From assembly GCA_000961585.1 (NCBI GenBank), contig LADN01000069.1, positions 1 through 64,000 of the forward strand: a DNA stretch of 64,000 bases, given 5' to 3'. Below the pieces are notes generated by a model. It made no database searches, had not been told where the DNA came from, and saw nothing but the letters and a program-made list of their open reading frames with translations. The stretch is from Peptococcaceae bacterium BRH_c4a (GTDB taxonomy: Bacteria; Bacillota; Desulfotomaculia; Desulfotomaculales; Desulfocucumaceae). The translations under genes were made by a program, and so were the position numbers. Each line of letters begins with the position of its first letter. Within the stretch, counting starts at the first letter, position 1. Positions 61,457 through 64,000 of this stretch are shown here, piece after piece.

Positions 61457-62581
61457 CTATATGAAAAAGCGGGAAAGTAAGGCTGCCACCAGTCCGGCGG
61501 TCAAAACCCTCATTACTGCTCCCAGTACCGCAGCACCCATGGCCTCCTTCTCGTTCAAATCGGTACAGCCGGCCCATACCGCCGGGATTTGCCCGAAAAT
61601 GACAGAGAAGGGAAAACCGGAACAGGCCAGCACAAAGGATCCGATGACCATTTGAGGAGCGATGGCTGCCGGGTTTGCGGCTACAGCGGCCTTCAGCATA
61701 CCCATAGCCAGCGTGGGGGAAACCAGTATGGTAATTATTCCGGTGTCGGGGTGGATGGAAAAGGCGGAGAGCATGGCTGTAAGTGCATTTTTGATTGGAG
61801 CCCAGTATCCCAGGAAATCCAGCCCGCCTATAATTGCATAAATAACCACACCGGCCGGGATAATCAGTAAAAACAAAAGCTCCGCTCCCTCCCGGGCGGC
61901 CCCGAAAATAGTGGGAAGGGCCGCGGTTTTGGGGGTAAACTGGGGCAGCTCGTCCAGTTTGACCGCCTTTGTCTGGCGGTATATGGTAAGGCGAAGGAGC
62001 GGCGGAACCAGTACCAGCGGAAGAAACACAGCAATGACAATAACCGGAAAAACCTTGATGCCAACGGTAGTCATAGCCAAAAGTCCCAGCATGAGGGTGG
62101 AGAATGACTGCTGGGATTGAACCATGGTGGCGATGGCGATTTTCTGCTCATCCTTGGTGGCCCCTGCTTTTACCAGTATGGGGCCGGCTATCCGGCCGGC
62201 GGCGTTGATGTCTCCCAGTATGTTGTAGACTGCGGGTATCACGACGGCGGAGTTTACCCTGAAATATTTCATGATGGGGACAAATATCCTGATTAATGCG
62301 TCGGTGAAACCGAGCCTCTCCAGGATCCGCCCGATCATAACGCTGACGATGATGGCCACGCCCACATAGGAGGGAGACCAGACCCCATTGTTCCAATTAC
62401 CGAAGATAAAAACTTTGAATATGGTGTAGGCATTGTTTACCATAGCGTCAAAAATACCGGCAATCACATTGGGTTTGAAAAACAAGCCAATTAATGACAA
62501 TACCACCAGACTGATACCCACATATTCAACCTTGATCATGGTCCTCTTTTCGGGGGTTGGACTGCTTTCAAGGTTTGACAT
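61457..62581 (-). CDS. nucleoside-recognition (GATE) domain membrane protein
   Basis: Membrane protein of 374 residues with about eight helices and two Gate-domain halves (VSVMIGRILERLGFTDALIR, NILGDINAAGRIAGPILVKA, and later SPTLAMGMLKAAVAANPAAI). Related in architecture to SpmA/SpmB and nucleoside transporters; its substrate is unknown. Begins 17 nt after the NIF3-family gene, so the two form an operon. Confidence 0.85.
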   Translation of the reverse strand: MSNLESSPTPEKRTMIKVEYVGISLVVLSLIGLFFKPNVIAGIFDAMVNNAYTIFKVFIFGNWNNGVWSPSYVGVAIIVSVMIGRILERLGFTDALIRIFVPIMKYFRVNSAVVIPAVYNILGDINAAGRIAGPILVKAGATKDEQKIAIATMVQSQQSFSTLMLGLLAMTTVGIKVFPVIVIAVFLPLVLVPPLLRLTIYRQTKAVKLDELPQFTPKTAALPTIFGAAREGAELLFLLIIPAGVVIYAIIGGLDFLGYWAPIKNALTAMLSAFSIHPDTGIITILVSPTLAMGMLKAAVAANPAAIAPQMVIGSFVLACSGFPFSVIFGQIPAVWAGCTDLNEKEAMGAAVLGAVMRVLTAGLVAALLSRFFI

Positions 62582-62598
62582 CGGTTTTTCCTCCTTTA

Positions 62599-63618
62599 TT
62601 ATTCATTTTTCAACAGGAAATCGTCTGCAATCATTCCGGCATAAGACTGAATAGCTTCGGATCCGAAGGACTTAAGGGGTGTTGAGGTATAGCGTTCACG
62701 GAACAAAACCACTTCCACGCCGGGCAGCAGCCTCTGAAGGGCCATGGCCAGCGGCAGGCCGTTTTCAAATATCTCCAGGGCATGTGAATTTCCCACCAGG
62801 AAATTCATACCCAGTTCCCTGGCCTTGTCGGTTAAGGGATGCCCATCGGGAACCCGGCTGATGGAGGCAAGCAGGGTATCCACCTCGGGATGCTCCCGGA
62901 CTGCCTGCTCAAGATGGGCTGGCGTAAAGCCGGTGTGGGGAAAAATGTGAAGAACTGTTTCCACCTTGCTGTCCGTGGACCCGCATAATATCTTGCCGCC
63001 GGTGACTACGTTGGTTTCCTCCACATTGACGCAGTTTCGCACATCCCTCTCGGCTTTCAGCATACAGCGATCTTCTTCCATACACATGAGGTTGTCCAGG
63101 CGGGAGAGAATGTCACCCAGGGTCTTGACCTCGGGCAGGGCTTTCCCCACATACATTATGTTGCCCGGAATCCCGCCGTAGGCTATTTCAACCCGGAAGG
63201 CCCGGTGTCCGTGCAGGTAGGACAGCCCGGGATGCAGTCCGTGAAAAGCCTCGTGCAGCTCAAAGGCGGCAATGTTATACAGGCCCAGATAAGTTTTCAT
63301 GGTTACTCCGCCGCAGTTAGCGGCATCGGCAATGGGATGGTGGGCAACAATAGCGTCAACTCCGGTTGCCCCGGCCAGTTCAATGGCTACCTCGGTCAGG
63401 GTCATCAGAACGGCCAGTTTCTGTACCGTCTGACCCGGGCATCCGAACACAAGGCCGGGGATTTCAGTGACTTCCTTGCCAGGAATGCCGGAAGATTTCA
63501 CAACCACAAAGGGGTTTTTCCCGGAGAATAAATCTGTGAGTCCTGACGGCACCCTCCCGCCGGTAATGGTATTAAGGGCACGCACGATGTCTTCCACGGC
63601 GGTTTTTCTGTTGTCCAT
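62599..63618 (-). CDS. NIF3-family (DUF34) dinuclear metal protein
   Basis: NIF3-like metal-binding protein of 339 residues. It has VDAIVAHHPIADAANCGG with the metal-binding His pair and a downstream NSHALEIFENG in place of the usual C-terminal GxxH motif. The middle part is longer than in YqfO-type proteins. ATG 63618 is preceded by GGGGGAG. Function unsettled; pairing with a GATE transporter may point to metal or nucleotide-linked transport. Confidence 0.83.
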   Translation of the reverse strand: MDNRKTAVEDIVRALNTITGGRVPSGLTDLFSGKNPFVVVKSSGIPGKEVTEIPGLVFGCPGQTVQKLAVLMTLTEVAIELAGATGVDAIVAHHPIADAANCGGVTMKTYLGLYNIAAFELHEAFHGLHPGLSYLHGHRAFRVEIAYGGIPGNIMYVGKALPEVKTLGDILSRLDNLMCMEEDRCMLKAERDVRNCVNVEETNVVTGGKILCGSTDSKVETVLHIFPHTGFTPAHLEQAVREHPEVDTLLASISRVPDGHPLTDKARELGMNFLVGNSHALEIFENGLPLAMALQRLLPGVEVVLFRERYTSTPLKSFGSEAIQSYAGMIADDFLLKNE

Positions 63619-63706
63619 TTTTAACTCCCCCATAAATAATGTTTGGTCCTCCCTGTTATTTTTCTACCCTCCTTTCTTTTGTGCTTTAAGACCCAGCGGT
63701 TACGGC

Positions 63707-63860
63707 CTGAAAGCAAAAAAGCCGCCGGTTTAAAGGCTGATGCATAGACATCAACCCTTAAACCGACGGCTTTCTGGGTTCCATTAAGGCTCCCGCAACC
63801 TGATCGGCCCGAGCGCTCCCGATCGGTATTTTTCCGGGGATTAGGCGGAAAAATACCTGA
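63707..63860 (-). promoter_or_regulatory. structured leader with terminator upstream of the NIF3-GATE operon
   Basis: On the minus strand: a 12-bp hairpin GGTATTTTTCCG/CGGAAAAATACC, a second stem GATCGG/CCGATC around GAGCGCTC, a GGTTGCGGGAGCC segment, then a long terminator hairpin (AAAGCCG.CGGTTTAA paired with TTTAAACCG.CGGCTTT) with a T-run, ending about 90 nt before the NIF3 start. It looks like a riboswitch or attenuator, but I could not match it to a known class. Confidence 0.55.
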
Positions 63861-63906
63861 CTTCAGCAGCACAATACCTTTTAATTTTACAATTTAAATT
63901 TCCTTT

Positions 63907-64000
63907 TTATCCTTCAGTAAGCGGCTCATAAAGAACCGCAACAGTAGCGGCAACCTCGTGTTCAGGGTCATAGTCCTTAAGGACCGTTTTGATTTTTAAC
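63907..64000 (-). CDS. C-terminal end of an unrecognised protein (partial)
   Basis: The minus strand is open from the window edge to a TAA at 63907-63909, giving LKIKTVLKDYDPEHEVAATV followed by AVLYEPLTEG. Only 30 residues are visible, too few to assign a family. Confidence 0.6.
   Translation of the reverse strand, partial: LKIKTVLKDYDPEHEVAATVAVLYEPLTEG

Noticed and set aside
63621-63872. 83-codon ORF on the minus strand upstream of the NIF3 gene
   Set aside because: It lies across the leader hairpins and terminator and has a biased, Lys/Arg-rich composition without family features.
1-64000. tRNA or rRNA genes
   Set aside because: I saw no cloverleaf with GGTTCGAATCC-type T-arm or rRNA core sequences in the intergenic gaps.

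Overview
The window looks like chromosome from a spore-forming, motile Firmicute of the Clostridia, probably the Peptococcaceae (Desulfotomaculum/Pelotomaculum type). The basis is a Bacillus/Clostridia-type fla/che gene order with FliY, CheC and CheD, a FliW-CsrA-flagellin module, many GTG/TTG starts with GGAGG sites, a tungsten-type aldehyde ferredoxin oxidoreductase, and a Firmicutes-type purine operon. The genus is inference.

Region 1 (1-5500): the flagellin gene runs off the left edge on the minus strand, preceded by csrA and fliW. fliD, fliS, a chaperone-like gene and flaG lie on the plus strand. Flagellin and fliD have good sigma-D (sigma-28) promoters and fliW-csrA has a sigma-A promoter. 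The flagellin leader carries GGA sites suited to CsrA. An IS200/IS605 transposase remnant and a HepT/MntA-type toxin-antitoxin pair follow.

Region 2 (5786-31585): a nearly uninterrupted plus-strand fla/che operon, flgB-flgC-fliE-F-G-H-I-J-K-flgD-(TIGR02530-like)-flgE-fliL-fliN-fliO-P-Q-R-flhB-A-F-G-sigD-flgF-flgG-cheD-R-C-Y-fliM-fliY. It encodes rod, hook, MS/C-ring and export gate, the sigma factor and part of the chemotaxis adaptation set. cheA, cheW, cheB and motAB are not in the window.

Region 3 (31586-39465): accessory genes (DUF1015, MazG-like, a membrane-anchored unknown, an HTH-Fic pair, a membrane protein) plus hpt and guaA. Two copies of a roughly 450-nt non-coding repeat lie here; two more are at 48.7 and 51.9 kb. 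Their helices show compensatory base changes and three copies end in an intrinsic terminator. This is the best candidate in the window for an unassigned structured RNA or non-autonomous mobile element.

Region 4 (39449-48669): the purine operon purE-B-C-F-M-N-H-D, led by a strong promoter and a ykkC-like riboswitch that best fits the PRPP subclass. purSQL and purK are absent.

Region 5 (49112-54268): a glucosaminidase with an SLH domain, an AOR plus MoaD-like pair, and a KhtTU-type K+/H+ antiporter.

Region 6 (54338-60694): a TrpR-like regulator (YerC/HisR type) and hisDCBHAFI with candidate palindromic operators. hisG, hisZ and hisE are absent.

Region 7 (60904-64000): an unknown protein behind an RBS-masking hairpin, a GATE-domain membrane protein with a NIF3-family protein behind a structured leader, and the end of an unknown gene.

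Many intergenic gaps carry degenerate tandem repeats of 7 nt (a few of 8-9 nt) resembling the STRR repeats of cyanobacteria.
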